Below, one piece after another: positions 25,257 to 33,944 of a stretch of 35,216 nt of DNA. The position numbers and the translations under genes are program-made. Each line of letters begins with the position of its first letter. Positions within the stretch are counted from its first letter, which is position 1. Source of the DNA: an uncultured Eubacterium sp. Lineage in GTDB: Bacteria; Bacillota; Clostridia; Lachnospirales; Lachnospiraceae. The DNA is taken from positions 1-35,216 of the forward strand of contig CAJUIH010000023.1 of assembly GCA_910586045.1 (NCBI GenBank), in the 5' to 3' direction. The notes under the pieces were generated by a model. That model ran no database searches. It was not told the origin of the DNA and worked only from the letters and a program-made list of their open reading frames with translations.

Positions 25257-26276
25257 ATGATGTCAGCAAATGTTTATGGCGTAGACTTAGGAACCGCCAA
25301 TTTGAAAATTTACTGCAAAGCCAGCGGAACCATTCTGAATGAAAAAAACACGATTGCCATTATCAATAAAAATCAGATGTATTCCTGCGGCAACAACGCG
25401 TATGCGATGTATGAAAAAGCGCCGGATCAAATTCTGGTGACATTTCCGATTGTAAACGGGGTCATTGCGGATTATAACAATATGCAGGCTATGCTGTTTG
25501 AGTTTTTAGAGCGCAACGCCAAGGGCAAGACCCGCGGTGCGGAATTTGTCGTTGCCGTACCGACGGATATCACGGAAGTGGAAAAAAAGGCGTTCTCGGA
25601 TATTTTTTATAAGAGCAAAGCCAAACCAAAGAGCGTGCTGTTGTGTGAAAAACCGATCGCGGATGCCGTAGGCCTTGGGTTGAATGTCAATGAGCCGACC
25701 GGCATTATGGTCGTCGACATCGGCGCGGATACGACGGAAATCTCGATTATTTCGCTTGGCGGGCTGGTCATCAGCCACCTGCTGCATTTTGGGGGCAACC
25801 GTCTGGACGAATCCATTATCAGCTATATCCGCAAAAACTACAATCTTGTCATCGGGCGCAAAACCGCATGCTCCTTAAAAGAAGAATTAGGCAGCGCGCT
25901 CGAGGGCAGGGAGGATAAAATGGTCATCGTAGGCAGGGACGTCGTAAGCGGCCTTCCGATTGAAATGGAGATTACGGCTTCAATTGTATATGAGGCGATC
26001 CGTGACCATCTGACGAATATTTGTACGAATATCAAACTGATTTTAGAAAAAACGCCGCCGGAACTGGCAAAGGATATTATCCACTCCGGAATCTATATTA
26101 CCGGGGGCGGCTCTAAAATCGAACGGCTGGACGAGCTGTTTACCAAAATCACAAATATCAAGGTAAACTGTTCTGACAATCCGGAAGAGACGGTTGCACA
26201 AGGACTCATTAAAATTGTTTCGGACAATGATTTTAAACATCTTGCCTATAGCCTGAAATCAAGTATTTACAAATAG
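25257..26276 (+). CDS. mreB: Rod shape-determining protein MreB/Mbl
   Basis: This actin-like ATPase forms membrane-associated filaments that organise lateral-wall synthesis. The N-terminal phosphate-1 loop is VYGVDLGTANLKIYC. The phosphate-2 region VVDIGADTTEISIISLGG and the adenosine motif GIYITGGGSKIERLDEL follow in order. At 339 aa it is normal, but the N-terminal region (ASGTILNEKNTIAI) is more divergent than textbook MreB. AGGAG lies 7 bp before ATG 25257; a second ATG follows at once. It sits 12 bp after radC and 12 bp before mreC. Confidence 0.93.
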   Translation: MMSANVYGVDLGTANLKIYCKASGTILNEKNTIAIINKNQMYSCGNNAYAMYEKAPDQILVTFPIVNGVIADYNNMQAMLFEFLERNAKGKTRGAEFVVAVPTDITEVEKKAFSDIFYKSKAKPKSVLLCEKPIADAVGLGLNVNEPTGIMVVDIGADTTEISIISLGGLVISHLLHFGGNRLDESIISYIRKNYNLVIGRKTACSLKEELGSALEGREDKMVIVGRDVVSGLPIEMEITASIVYEAIRDHLTNICTNIKLILEKTPPELAKDIIHSGIYITGGGSKIERLDELFTKITNIKVNCSDNPEETVAQGLIKIVSDNDFKHLAYSLKSSIYK

Positions 26277-26288
26277 AGGGATTTTGGC

Positions 26289-27158
26289 ATGAAGAGAAGG
26301 AGAAAAGCACGTTTTCATATTCCGGTAAAGTATGTGCTGGCGTCGTTAAGCACGCTTTGTATACTGGCTATGTTTGCCAGCTACCTGCTGGACTTTTCTT
26401 TTACGCCGATTAACACGGCGGCAGGCTACGCGTTTATCCCGATGCAAAAAGGGATCAACCGGATTGGCATCCTCTGCAGCGACCTTACGGACAATCTGGA
26501 ACAGCTTCGGGATGTGATGCGTAAAAATGAAGAACTCCAGGCACAGGTGGACGAGCTTACGACCGAATTAAATACGCTGAAAATGGAACAGTATGATTTT
26601 GCGGATATGCAGGAACTGCTGGATTTGGACAAAAAATATGATTATAAAAAAATCAGCGCGAGCATTATCGGAAAGGATGCCGGGAACTGGTTTGATACAT
26701 TTATTATTGATAAAGGCAGCGACGACGGAATCGAAGTGGATATGAATGTGATTGCCGGAAGCGGGCTGGTAGGGATTGTCACGGATGTCGGGCCAAACTA
26801 TGCAAATGTGCGTTCCATTATAGACGACCGCAACAGCGTCAGCGCTATGGTATTAACGACTTCGGATAACTGTTTTGTAAACGGCAATTTGGAACTGATG
26901 GGGGAATCCCAGGTCATTGAACTGTCAAACCTGACGGACAAAAAAGACAAGGTATCGGTCGGCGACCAGGTGGTAACGAGCTATACGAGCAGCAAATATG
27001 TACCGGGACTGTTAATCGGCCACGTCAGCGAATTAAAAACCGATCCAAACAATCTGACAAAATCCGGTACGATTGCGCCTGCCGTTGATTTTGCACATAT
27101 TAAAAATGTCCTTGTAATCCTGGATAAAAAACAGTCTGTCCGCGGGGATGACAATTAA
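26289..27158 (+). CDS. mreC: Rod shape-determining protein MreC
   Basis: MreC is a bitopic membrane scaffold linking MreB to MreD, PBP2 and RodA. The 289-aa protein has a basic N-terminus, one membrane segment (about 14-35) and a coiled coil (about 68-115, EELQAQVDELTTELNTLK). The beta-rich MreC domain follows, with segments such as GKDAGNWFDTFIIDKGSDDG, VIAGSGLVGIVTDV and RSIIDDRNSVSA. The ribosome site is weak (GAGGG at 26275), so translation may be coupled to mreB, which ends 12 bp earlier. It is a normal-length family member. Confidence 0.93.
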   Translation: MKRRRKARFHIPVKYVLASLSTLCILAMFASYLLDFSFTPINTAAGYAFIPMQKGINRIGILCSDLTDNLEQLRDVMRKNEELQAQVDELTTELNTLKMEQYDFADMQELLDLDKKYDYKKISASIIGKDAGNWFDTFIIDKGSDDGIEVDMNVIAGSGLVGIVTDVGPNYANVRSIIDDRNSVSAMVLTTSDNCFVNGNLELMGESQVIELSNLTDKKDKVSVGDQVVTSYTSSKYVPGLLIGHVSELKTDPNNLTKSGTIAPAVDFAHIKNVLVILDKKQSVRGDDN

Positions 27159-27178
27159 GGGCAAATAGGGGCACTTGC

Positions 27179-27697
27179 ATGAAAAGAAAGATTACCATAT
27201 TTATTATTATTTTTATTTGTTTTTTACTGCAGACAACACTGTTTCAGGCTTTGGCCCTTGCGTCTATCGCGCCGAATTTTCTGATCGTAGTCGTATCCTC
27301 CTTTGGATTTATGCGCGGCAGGAAAGAGGGCATGTATGTAGGATTTTTTACCGGACTTGTCTTTGACGCGTTTTACGGGACGATGTTCGGATTTTATTCG
27401 CTTGTGTTTATGTATGCCGGCTACTGCAACGGAATGTTCCGCAAATTTTTCTTTCCGGACGATATCAAGCTGCCGATGCTTTTAATTTCGGTCAGTGATA
27501 TATCTTATAATATCGCGGTTTATGTGTTGAAATTTATGCTGCGCGGACAGTTCCATATCGGCTATTACCTGTTTCGTGTAATCATTCCGGAGCTGGTATA
27601 TACGCTGTTAATCACGATTGCGCTGTATCCGGCCCTGCTGTTTATCAACCAAAAGCTGGAGGCATCTGAAAGAAAGAGTGGTGTGAAGTTTGTTTGA
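27179..27697 (+). CDS. mreD: Rod shape-determining protein MreD
   Basis: This 172-aa, highly hydrophobic protein has about five or six membrane segments and is the expected third member of mreBCD. The family pattern shows as FLLQTTLFQAL near the N-terminus, and GFMRGRKEGMYVGFFTGLVFDAFYG, the conserved region with GxxxGLxxD. ATG 27179 is preceded by AGGGGC. A 63-codon frame at 27175 in another phase is its shadow. The last 8 bp overlap the next gene. Confidence 0.9.
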   Translation: MKRKITIFIIIFICFLLQTTLFQALALASIAPNFLIVVVSSFGFMRGRKEGMYVGFFTGLVFDAFYGTMFGFYSLVFMYAGYCNGMFRKFFFPDDIKLPMLLISVSDISYNIAVYVLKFMLRGQFHIGYYLFRVIIPELVYTLLITIALYPALLFINQKLEASERKSGVKFV

Positions 27698-30542
27698 ATA
27701 TGATTCACTGAAAGATTTCCTGAAAAGCTTTTTCAGCTCCAGGCTGTTTGTACTCTCCGTGATCATTCTGCTTATGGGTGCCGTACTGCTGCACCGGCTG
27801 TTCACACTGCAGATTATCAACGGCGAAACTTATCAGGAAGAATATGCTTTAAAGATAAAAAAAGAAAAAGTACTGCCCGGCACACGCGGGAATATTTATG
27901 ACTGCAACGGAAAAGTGCTTGCTTATAATGAACTGACTTATAAAATAACAATCGAAGACAACGGCACATACGCGGATACGGACGATAAAAACAATACCTT
28001 AAACAGCATGCTTGCGCAGATCCTAAGCGTGCTGAAAAAAAACGGCGACGCTTACGTCAATAATTTTAATATCCGGATGCGCAAAAACGGAAACTATGAA
28101 TTTCTTGTCGAAGACGCGCAGTTGATGCGTTTCCGCGCGGATGTATATGGAGAAGCGGATCCCGACAACCTGGGCTATGACAAGACGTTAAAATATAATA
28201 CGGCGAAAGCGACCGAAGAACAAATCATTGCTTATCTGAGCAAACGCTATGGGTTAGAGGAAAGCGAGTATTCGGATGCCGTTCGCTACCGGATTTTGGT
28301 CGTACGTTTCGCGCTGGCGCAAAATGAGTTTCAAAAATATATTTCCACAACGATCGCCACAAATGTCAGCGAAGAGACGCTGGCTTATATCCAGGAAAAC
28401 AGGACCGATCTGCCTGGAGTGGAAATCGAAGAGGACTATATCCGCAAATATAATGACAGCGAGTATTTTGCTTCGATCATCGGCTATACCGGGAAGATTT
28501 CTACGACCGAGTATGAAGAACTGTCCGCGGAAAGCGATTCGTATTCCCTGACGGATATTATCGGAAAAGCAGGAATTGAACAGGTTATGGATGCCAAGCT
28601 GCAGGGGAAAAAAGGTTCCGAAACCGTATTTGTAGATGTCCGGGGCCGTGAACTGGAGACTATGAACCACAAAGCGGCGTCCGCCGGCAATAATGTCTAT
28701 CTGTCGATTGACGCCAAGCTGCAAAAATCCGTCTACCAGTTGCTGGAACAGGAACTTGCGGGGATTTTGTACAACAAAATCATCAATGCGAAAGAATTTG
28801 TACCAGGCCCGAAAGCATCGGACCTTAAAATTCCGGTTTATGACGCGTATTTTGCACTGATTAATAACAATACGATCGATACGTCGCATTTTACGAGTAA
28901 ATCCGCAAGCGATACGGAAAAAGCCGTACAGGCCGTATATGAAAGCCATCTGGAAACCGTATTGGCGCGCATGCGGGAACAGTGCATGTCGGCTTCGCCG
29001 GAAACTTATGAAAACGCGTCAAAAGAGTACCAGGACTATTACAGTTACGTGATCCAAATGCTGCAGGATAAAAAGGCGCTGCTGGCAGATAAAATCGATA
29101 AAACCGACGAAACATATCTTGCATGGACCCAAAATGAAACGATCAGTTTGAAAGAATATCTGAATTACTGCATCAATGCAAACTGGATTGATTATAATAT
29201 ATTCCAGACAGAGGAAGAATATTCCGATTCTTCTGAAATATACCGCGACCTAATCGACTATATGATCGGCCATTTAAAAGACGACGACGGTTTTCGCAAA
29301 GAAATCTACAAACATCTGATTAAACAGGACCTGATCAGCGGCACACAGCTTTGCCTGATTTTATTTGACCAGGATCTGATTGCGCAGGACGAGGAAAAAC
29401 GGGCGCAGTTGGCAGGCGGCATGGTTTCTTCTTTCGACTTTCTGAAAGAAAAAATACAAAATATAGAAATTACGCCCGCGCAGCTTGCTTTGGACCCCTG
29501 CACGGCTTCGTGCGTGATCACGAATGTAAAAACAGGGGAATTAAAAGCGCTTGTATCTTATCCGGGCTATGACAACAACCGTCTGGCCAATACGGTAGAT
29601 GCGGAATATTTTGCGAAGCTGCAGGGAGATAAAGCAGAATCGTTATTAAATCATGCGACGCAGGAACGTACCGCGCCTGGTTCTACATTCAAAATGGTAT
29701 CGGCTGCCGCGGGCCTTACAGAAGGCGTGATTACGACGGCAACCAAAATAAACGGACTCGGCAAATTTGAGTTGGTGGATAATGAACCAAACTGCTGGAT
29801 TTACCCTTCCCGTCATGGCCCGTTAGATGTCAGCGGCGCGATCCGCGAATCCTGCAACTACTTTTTTTACCAGGTAGGCTATGACATGAGCCTTGCAAAC
29901 GGGATCTACAGCGATCCGACCGGGATCCGAAAGCTGACGTCTTACGCGGAGGAATTTGGGCTAGGGGAAAAAACCGGGGTGGAAATCCCGGAATACAGCC
30001 CGCAGATTGCCGACCGTTTTCCGGTCATGGCGGCCATCGGCCAAAGCAACCATAATTATGCCACCGTGCAGCTTGCCAGATATATAACGGCAGTTGCCAA
30101 TAAAGGGACTGTTTACCAGTATACGCTTTTAAAACAACTGACTGACAGCGATGGGAAAGTCATAAAAAAATATAAGCCGGCCGTACGCAACAAAATCGAC
30201 AACATACCGGACAGCAGTTGGAACGCCATCCAAAAAGGCAACCGCATGGTTGTGGAAACCACAAAAGAATTTAATGATTTGTCCATAGCTGCCGGGGGTA
30301 AGACCGGAACGGCGGAGTTAGTAAAAACACGCGGAAACCATGCGCTTTTTGTCGGCTACGCACCGTTTGAGGATCCGGAAATATCCATTGCGACCAGGAT
30401 TGCCTACGGATACACCTCCCACAATGCCGCGGATGTGTCCGCGCGGGTTTTGAAATATTATTTTAAGCTGGAGGATGAAAAAAAGCTGCTGAATGGAAAA
30501 GCGGTTAATGTAGACGATTCATCGAACGGCGTGACTGATTAA
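27690..30542 (+). CDS. mrdA: Penicillin-binding protein 2, elongasome transpeptidase
   Basis: This class B PBP crosslinks lateral-wall peptidoglycan with RodA. It has one N-terminal membrane anchor (about 17-37), then the dimerisation region starting LPGTRGNIYDCNGKVLAYNE. The transpeptidase has STFK at 665-668 (nucleophile Ser665), SCN at 721-723 and KTGT at 871-874, all intact. At 950 aa it is far longer than B. subtilis PbpA (about 716). The extra length is mostly a region at about 360-590 between the start of the penicillin-binding domain and DPCTASCVITNVKTGE. The start is TTG 27690, since a stop lies two codons upstream and no suitable Met follows; it overlaps mreD by 8 bp. Confidence 0.92.
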   Translation: MFEYDSLKDFLKSFFSSRLFVLSVIILLMGAVLLHRLFTLQIINGETYQEEYALKIKKEKVLPGTRGNIYDCNGKVLAYNELTYKITIEDNGTYADTDDKNNTLNSMLAQILSVLKKNGDAYVNNFNIRMRKNGNYEFLVEDAQLMRFRADVYGEADPDNLGYDKTLKYNTAKATEEQIIAYLSKRYGLEESEYSDAVRYRILVVRFALAQNEFQKYISTTIATNVSEETLAYIQENRTDLPGVEIEEDYIRKYNDSEYFASIIGYTGKISTTEYEELSAESDSYSLTDIIGKAGIEQVMDAKLQGKKGSETVFVDVRGRELETMNHKAASAGNNVYLSIDAKLQKSVYQLLEQELAGILYNKIINAKEFVPGPKASDLKIPVYDAYFALINNNTIDTSHFTSKSASDTEKAVQAVYESHLETVLARMREQCMSASPETYENASKEYQDYYSYVIQMLQDKKALLADKIDKTDETYLAWTQNETISLKEYLNYCINANWIDYNIFQTEEEYSDSSEIYRDLIDYMIGHLKDDDGFRKEIYKHLIKQDLISGTQLCLILFDQDLIAQDEEKRAQLAGGMVSSFDFLKEKIQNIEITPAQLALDPCTASCVITNVKTGELKALVSYPGYDNNRLANTVDAEYFAKLQGDKAESLLNHATQERTAPGSTFKMVSAAAGLTEGVITTATKINGLGKFELVDNEPNCWIYPSRHGPLDVSGAIRESCNYFFYQVGYDMSLANGIYSDPTGIRKLTSYAEEFGLGEKTGVEIPEYSPQIADRFPVMAAIGQSNHNYATVQLARYITAVANKGTVYQYTLLKQLTDSDGKVIKKYKPAVRNKIDNIPDSSWNAIQKGNRMVVETTKEFNDLSIAAGGKTGTAELVKTRGNHALFVGYAPFEDPEISIATRIAYGYTSHNAADVSARVLKYYFKLEDEKKLLNGKAVNVDDSSNGVTD

Positions 30543-30567
30543 AGCGCATATAAGGAGGCACAAAACG

Positions 30568-31257
30568 TTGACACAGGCAGTTGTTATAAAAAGTAAATCC
30601 TATGGGATTCACCTTGTATTGAATCCGGACTTGGAGTTTCAGGAGATTGTACAGGCAGTTGTTTCCAAATTTCGGGAAGCAGGCGCATTCTTTAAAAATG
30701 CCAGTATCGGGATCTCTTTTGCGGGCCGCGAGCTTTTAACAGAACAAAAATATGAACTGATCGCGGCCATAGAGAACCATACAAGCGTAAATATTATTTG
30801 CATCATGGAGCAGGAGAGGATCGAGGAAGCCTGCGTGCTGGCTGAAACAGAAGCTTTTGCCCGCGAACGTGTCATCAATCATGCCGTCTGCCGTTATGGG
30901 TCCGTACAGCCTGGAGAAGAAGTAGAATCCAAAACCGGGCTGGTCGTGATCGGAAACGTGCCGAAAGGCGCGAAAGTAACGGCCGGGGGAAGCATTATTA
31001 TTTTCGGAGTGCTGGACGGATTTGCGCAGGCCGGATCGTTTGGCGACCATGCGGCCCACATCGCGGCGCTGTCCATCGGCACCGGCCAGCTTCAAATTGG
31101 AAGCCTGCTGTACATTCCGCAGGCAGAAGAAGACAAAAAGAAAAACAAAGGCGGCTTCCTGCGCCGGAAAAAGGCGGAGGAGGGATATACTCCACAGATA
31201 GCGCGTGTTCAGGACGGACATGTCATAATGGAACCTTGTACAAAAGATTTATTTTAA
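30568..31257 (+). CDS. minC: Septum site-determining protein MinC
   Basis: MinC inhibits FtsZ polymerisation away from midcell when activated by MinD. The N-terminal domain (about 1-100, ending in IICIMEQERIEEA) is followed by a short linker. The C-terminal right-handed beta-helix binds MinD and has GNVPKGAKVTAGGSIIIFG, HAAHIAALSIGTGQLQIG and a lysine-rich stretch around 190-210. It is 229 aa long. TTG 30568 is the start, with TAAGGAGG (30551-30558) ten bases upstream. It lies 25 bp after the PBP2 gene and 28 bp before minD. Confidence 0.92.
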   Translation: MTQAVVIKSKSYGIHLVLNPDLEFQEIVQAVVSKFREAGAFFKNASIGISFAGRELLTEQKYELIAAIENHTSVNIICIMEQERIEEACVLAETEAFARERVINHAVCRYGSVQPGEEVESKTGLVVIGNVPKGAKVTAGGSIIIFGVLDGFAQAGSFGDHAAHIAALSIGTGQLQIGSLLYIPQAEEDKKKNKGGFLRRKKAEEGYTPQIARVQDGHVIMEPCTKDLF

Positions 31258-31285
31258 TTCAAATAAATCAGGAGGATTCATAATT

Positions 31286-32077
31286 ATGTGTGAAGTGATC
31301 GTTATTACATCAGGAAAAGGCGGCGTAGGCAAGACGACGACTACAGCGAATGTAGGATGTGCCCTCGCCCTGCTGAATAAAAAGGTTGTATTAGTGGATA
31401 CGGATATTGGACTGCGCAACCTCGATGTGGTGATGGGGTTGGAGAACCGGATTGTATACAATCTGGTAGACGTCATAAAAGGAAGCTGCCGTCTCAAACA
31501 GGCCCTAATCAAGGATAAGCGCCATCCGACCCTGTACCTGATTCCTTCCGCACAAACTTGTGACAAGACCGCTGTTACGCCGCAGCAGATGAAAAAACTG
31601 ACGGACGAACTGCGGGAAGATTTCGATTACATACTTTTGGACTGCCCTGCCGGCATTGAACAGGGATTTCAAAACGCCATCGCCGGGGCAGACCGCGCCC
31701 TTGTCGTTACCACGCCGGAAGTATCGGCGATCCGTGACGCGGACCGCATCATCGGACTGTTAAAAAGCGCGCAAATGCCTAAAATCGAACTGTTGATTAA
31801 CCGCGTGCGCATGGATATGGTAAAGCGCGGGGATATGATGTCTTTAAAGGATGTTTGCGATATCCTTCCGATTCCGCTGCTTGGCGCGGTGCCGGATGAT
31901 GAAAACATTGTCATTTCCACGAATCAGGGAGAACCGCTGTCCGGCCTGGATTCCATGTCCGGACAGGCATATCAGAACATCAGCCGCAGAATCAGCGGAG
32001 AAAAGCTGCCGATTATGGATTTAACACAGAAAAAGGTATGGTTCCAGCGTTTCCGCGGCCTGACCAGACGAGTATAG
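31286..32077 (+). CDS. minD: Septum site-determining ATPase MinD
   Basis: MinD is a membrane-binding deviant Walker ATPase that positions MinC and is displaced by MinE. The signature SGKGGVGKTTT lies at about 9-19 with the deviant Lys. DTDIGLRNLDVVMGLENR follows, then the LDCPAGIEQGF switch. The C-terminal amphipathic helix (KKVWFQRFRGLTRRV), which inserts into membrane, is present. It is 263 aa, the normal length. CAGGAGGA lies well placed before ATG 31286. Genes minC and minE flank it closely. Confidence 0.96.
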   Translation: MCEVIVITSGKGGVGKTTTTANVGCALALLNKKVVLVDTDIGLRNLDVVMGLENRIVYNLVDVIKGSCRLKQALIKDKRHPTLYLIPSAQTCDKTAVTPQQMKKLTDELREDFDYILLDCPAGIEQGFQNAIAGADRALVVTTPEVSAIRDADRIIGLLKSAQMPKIELLINRVRMDMVKRGDMMSLKDVCDILPIPLLGAVPDDENIVISTNQGEPLSGLDSMSGQAYQNISRRISGEKLPIMDLTQKKVWFQRFRGLTRRV

Positions 32078-32088
32078 GAGGCGGAAGA

Positions 32089-32370
32089 ATGAGATTATTG
32101 CGTTTCATATTTCGAAGAAATTCCAAGGATGTTGCGAAAGACCGGTTAAAACTGCTGTTGATTTCTGACAGGACCGACTGTTCCGCCGATATGCTGGAAA
32201 TGATCAAAAACGATATTATTCAAGTAATTTCCAAATATATGGAAATTGATACCGAAGGGCTGGATATCCAGATTACCCGCACGGTTTCGCAGACCCACGG
32301 AAGAAGCGTCCCTGCGCTGTATGCGAATATCCCAATCGTGTGTGTCAAGCACCAGCCGGAATACCAGTAA
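32089..32370 (+). CDS. minE: Cell division topological specificity factor MinE
   Basis: MinE stimulates MinD ATPase and restricts MinCD to the poles. This 93-aa protein has an N-terminal amphipathic, basic membrane-targeting segment (MRLLRFIFRR). The MinD-interaction region with AKDRLKLLLISDR comes next, then the topological domain with LEMIKNDIIQVISKYMEID. ATG 32089 follows AGGAGG 12 bp after minD; the frame is open back into minD but that extension is not MinE-like. Its presence implies oscillating Min control rather than DivIVA-only control. Confidence 0.93.
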   Translation: MRLLRFIFRRNSKDVAKDRLKLLLISDRTDCSADMLEMIKNDIIQVISKYMEIDTEGLDIQITRTVSQTHGRSVPALYANIPIVCVKHQPEYQ

Positions 32371-32415
32371 AATAAAAATCCTACACGCAGAAAAAGCCAC
32401 GGGAGGCATTGTGTT

Positions 32416-33519
32416 ATGTTTAAAATGTATTCTCTGAAAGATTACCGTTTTCGGCTCTGCTTCATGGTTATCGCGATTACGGTAATCGGAATCTTTGTGG
32501 TTGGCAGCGCCAATGAATCCGTTCAAGACCGCCAGATCCAGGGCATGATACTCGGCATCTGTGCCATGCTGTTTATGTCGGTATTTGACTATTCCATACT
32601 GCTGCGTCTGACATGGCCTATGTATCTTGTGAATATCGCATTGCTTGGCTATGTCATTGTCGGAGGAACGGATTCCCATGGCGCATCCAGATGGATTAAT
32701 ATTGCCGGAATCCAATTCCAGCCGTCGGAATTATCCAAAATTGTGATTATCCTGTTTTTTTCCGCTTTTTTTATGAAATACCAGGAACAAATCAGTACAT
32801 TCCGTGCGTTGGCGGTGACAGGCGTATTAATTCTGCTTCCGCTGGGGCTGACGCTTAAACAGCCCGATTTATCTACAACAATTGCTACTACTTTAATTTT
32901 TATTACGCTCTTGTTTATCGCGGGAATCAGTTATAAAATAATCAGAGGGGCGGCTGCGGTCTGTATGCCGGCGTTTATCGTATTGCTGTATTTGATTATG
33001 CAGCCGGACCAGACGATCATCCATTCATACCAGTTAAACCGGATTTTGGCATGGCGGTATCCGCAGAAATATCCGGATTTAGCGTACCAGCAGCAAAATT
33101 CCATTATGGCGATCGGCTCCGGGCAGTTATGGGGGAAAGGGCTGAATAATGAGAATTTTGATTCTGTAAAAAACGGGAATTTTATATCAGAGCCACAGAC
33201 GGATTTTATTTTTTCTGTGGCGGGAGAAGAGATGGGATTTGTAGGCGGAGCGGTCATTATCGGCCTTTTGATGTTAATCGCATTGGAATGCGTCCTCATT
33301 GGCCGCAGGGCAAAAGACCTGGCCGGACGGCTGATTTGCTGCGGGATGGCGGCATGGATCGGTTTCCAGACATTTGTAAATATCGGCGTTACAACCGGGC
33401 TTTTGCCAAACACAGGTCTGCCGCTGCCATTTGTCAGCTATGGTCTGACATCCCTTGTGTCTTTATATATAGGGATAGGAATTGTATTAAATGTAGGCTT
33501 GCAACCGAAAAAATATTAA
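32416..33519 (+). CDS. rodA: SEDS-family glycosyltransferase RodA
   Basis: This polytopic peptidoglycan polymerase of the SEDS family (RodA/FtsW/SpoVE) uses lipid II and partners with a class B PBP. The 367-aa protein has about ten membrane segments. Family motifs include ASRWINIAGIQFQPSELSKI in the middle and NTGLPLPFVSYGLTSL near the C-terminus, with a large loop around WRYPQKYPDLAYQQQNS. I prefer RodA over FtsW because of length and the mre/PBP2 context. CGGGAGG precedes ATG 32416. It is 45 bp after minE. Confidence 0.9.
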   Translation: MFKMYSLKDYRFRLCFMVIAITVIGIFVVGSANESVQDRQIQGMILGICAMLFMSVFDYSILLRLTWPMYLVNIALLGYVIVGGTDSHGASRWINIAGIQFQPSELSKIVIILFFSAFFMKYQEQISTFRALAVTGVLILLPLGLTLKQPDLSTTIATTLIFITLLFIAGISYKIIRGAAAVCMPAFIVLLYLIMQPDQTIIHSYQLNRILAWRYPQKYPDLAYQQQNSIMAIGSGQLWGKGLNNENFDSVKNGNFISEPQTDFIFSVAGEEMGFVGGAVIIGLLMLIALECVLIGRRAKDLAGRLICCGMAAWIGFQTFVNIGVTTGLLPNTGLPLPFVSYGLTSLVSLYIGIGIVLNVGLQPKKY

Positions 33520-33534
33520 GACGGGGTATACGAA

Positions 33535-33930
33535 ATGAATATTGGATTAATCGCACATGACTCGAAGAAAAAACTCATGCAGAATTTTTGCATCGCATAC
33601 CGGGGGATTTTATGTAAAAACGAATTGTTCGCAACAGGTACGACCGGCAGGCTGGTAGAAGACGTAGCCAATCTTTCGATCCATAAATACCTGGCCGGGC
33701 ATCTGGGCGGCGCACAGCAGCTTAGTGCGCAGATCGAACAAAACGATATAGACCTAGTGATCTTTCTGCGTGATCCGATGACGCCGAAATCACATGAACC
33801 GGACGTCAATAATGTCGTAAAACTATGCGACACACATAACATACCGCTGGCTACAAATCTGGCAACAGCGGAATTACTGATAAAATCGCTTGACCGGGGA
33901 GACTTGGAATGGCGTGAAATGTATCGGTAA
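33535..33930 (+). CDS. mgsA: Methylglyoxal synthase-like protein lacking the usual catalytic Asp
   Basis: The family converts dihydroxyacetone phosphate to methylglyoxal and phosphate. This 131-aa protein has the fold signatures: IAHDSKKKLM, the phosphate-binding ATGTTGR at 33-39, IFLRDP, HEPDV, and IPLATNLATAELL. The usual GGDQQ motif reads GGAQQ, with Ala60 in place of the catalytic base (Asp71 in E. coli numbering, from memory). Asp80, His87 and Asp90, matching E. coli Asp91, His98 and Asp101, are kept. So activity may be changed or lost, or another residue may serve. It is 15 bp after rodA and probably in the same operon. It is similar in length to other Firmicute forms. Confidence 0.85.
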   Translation: MNIGLIAHDSKKKLMQNFCIAYRGILCKNELFATGTTGRLVEDVANLSIHKYLAGHLGGAQQLSAQIEQNDIDLVIFLRDPMTPKSHEPDVNNVVKLCDTHNIPLATNLATAELLIKSLDRGDLEWREMYR

Positions 33931-33944
33931 CAAAGGGAGGATTT

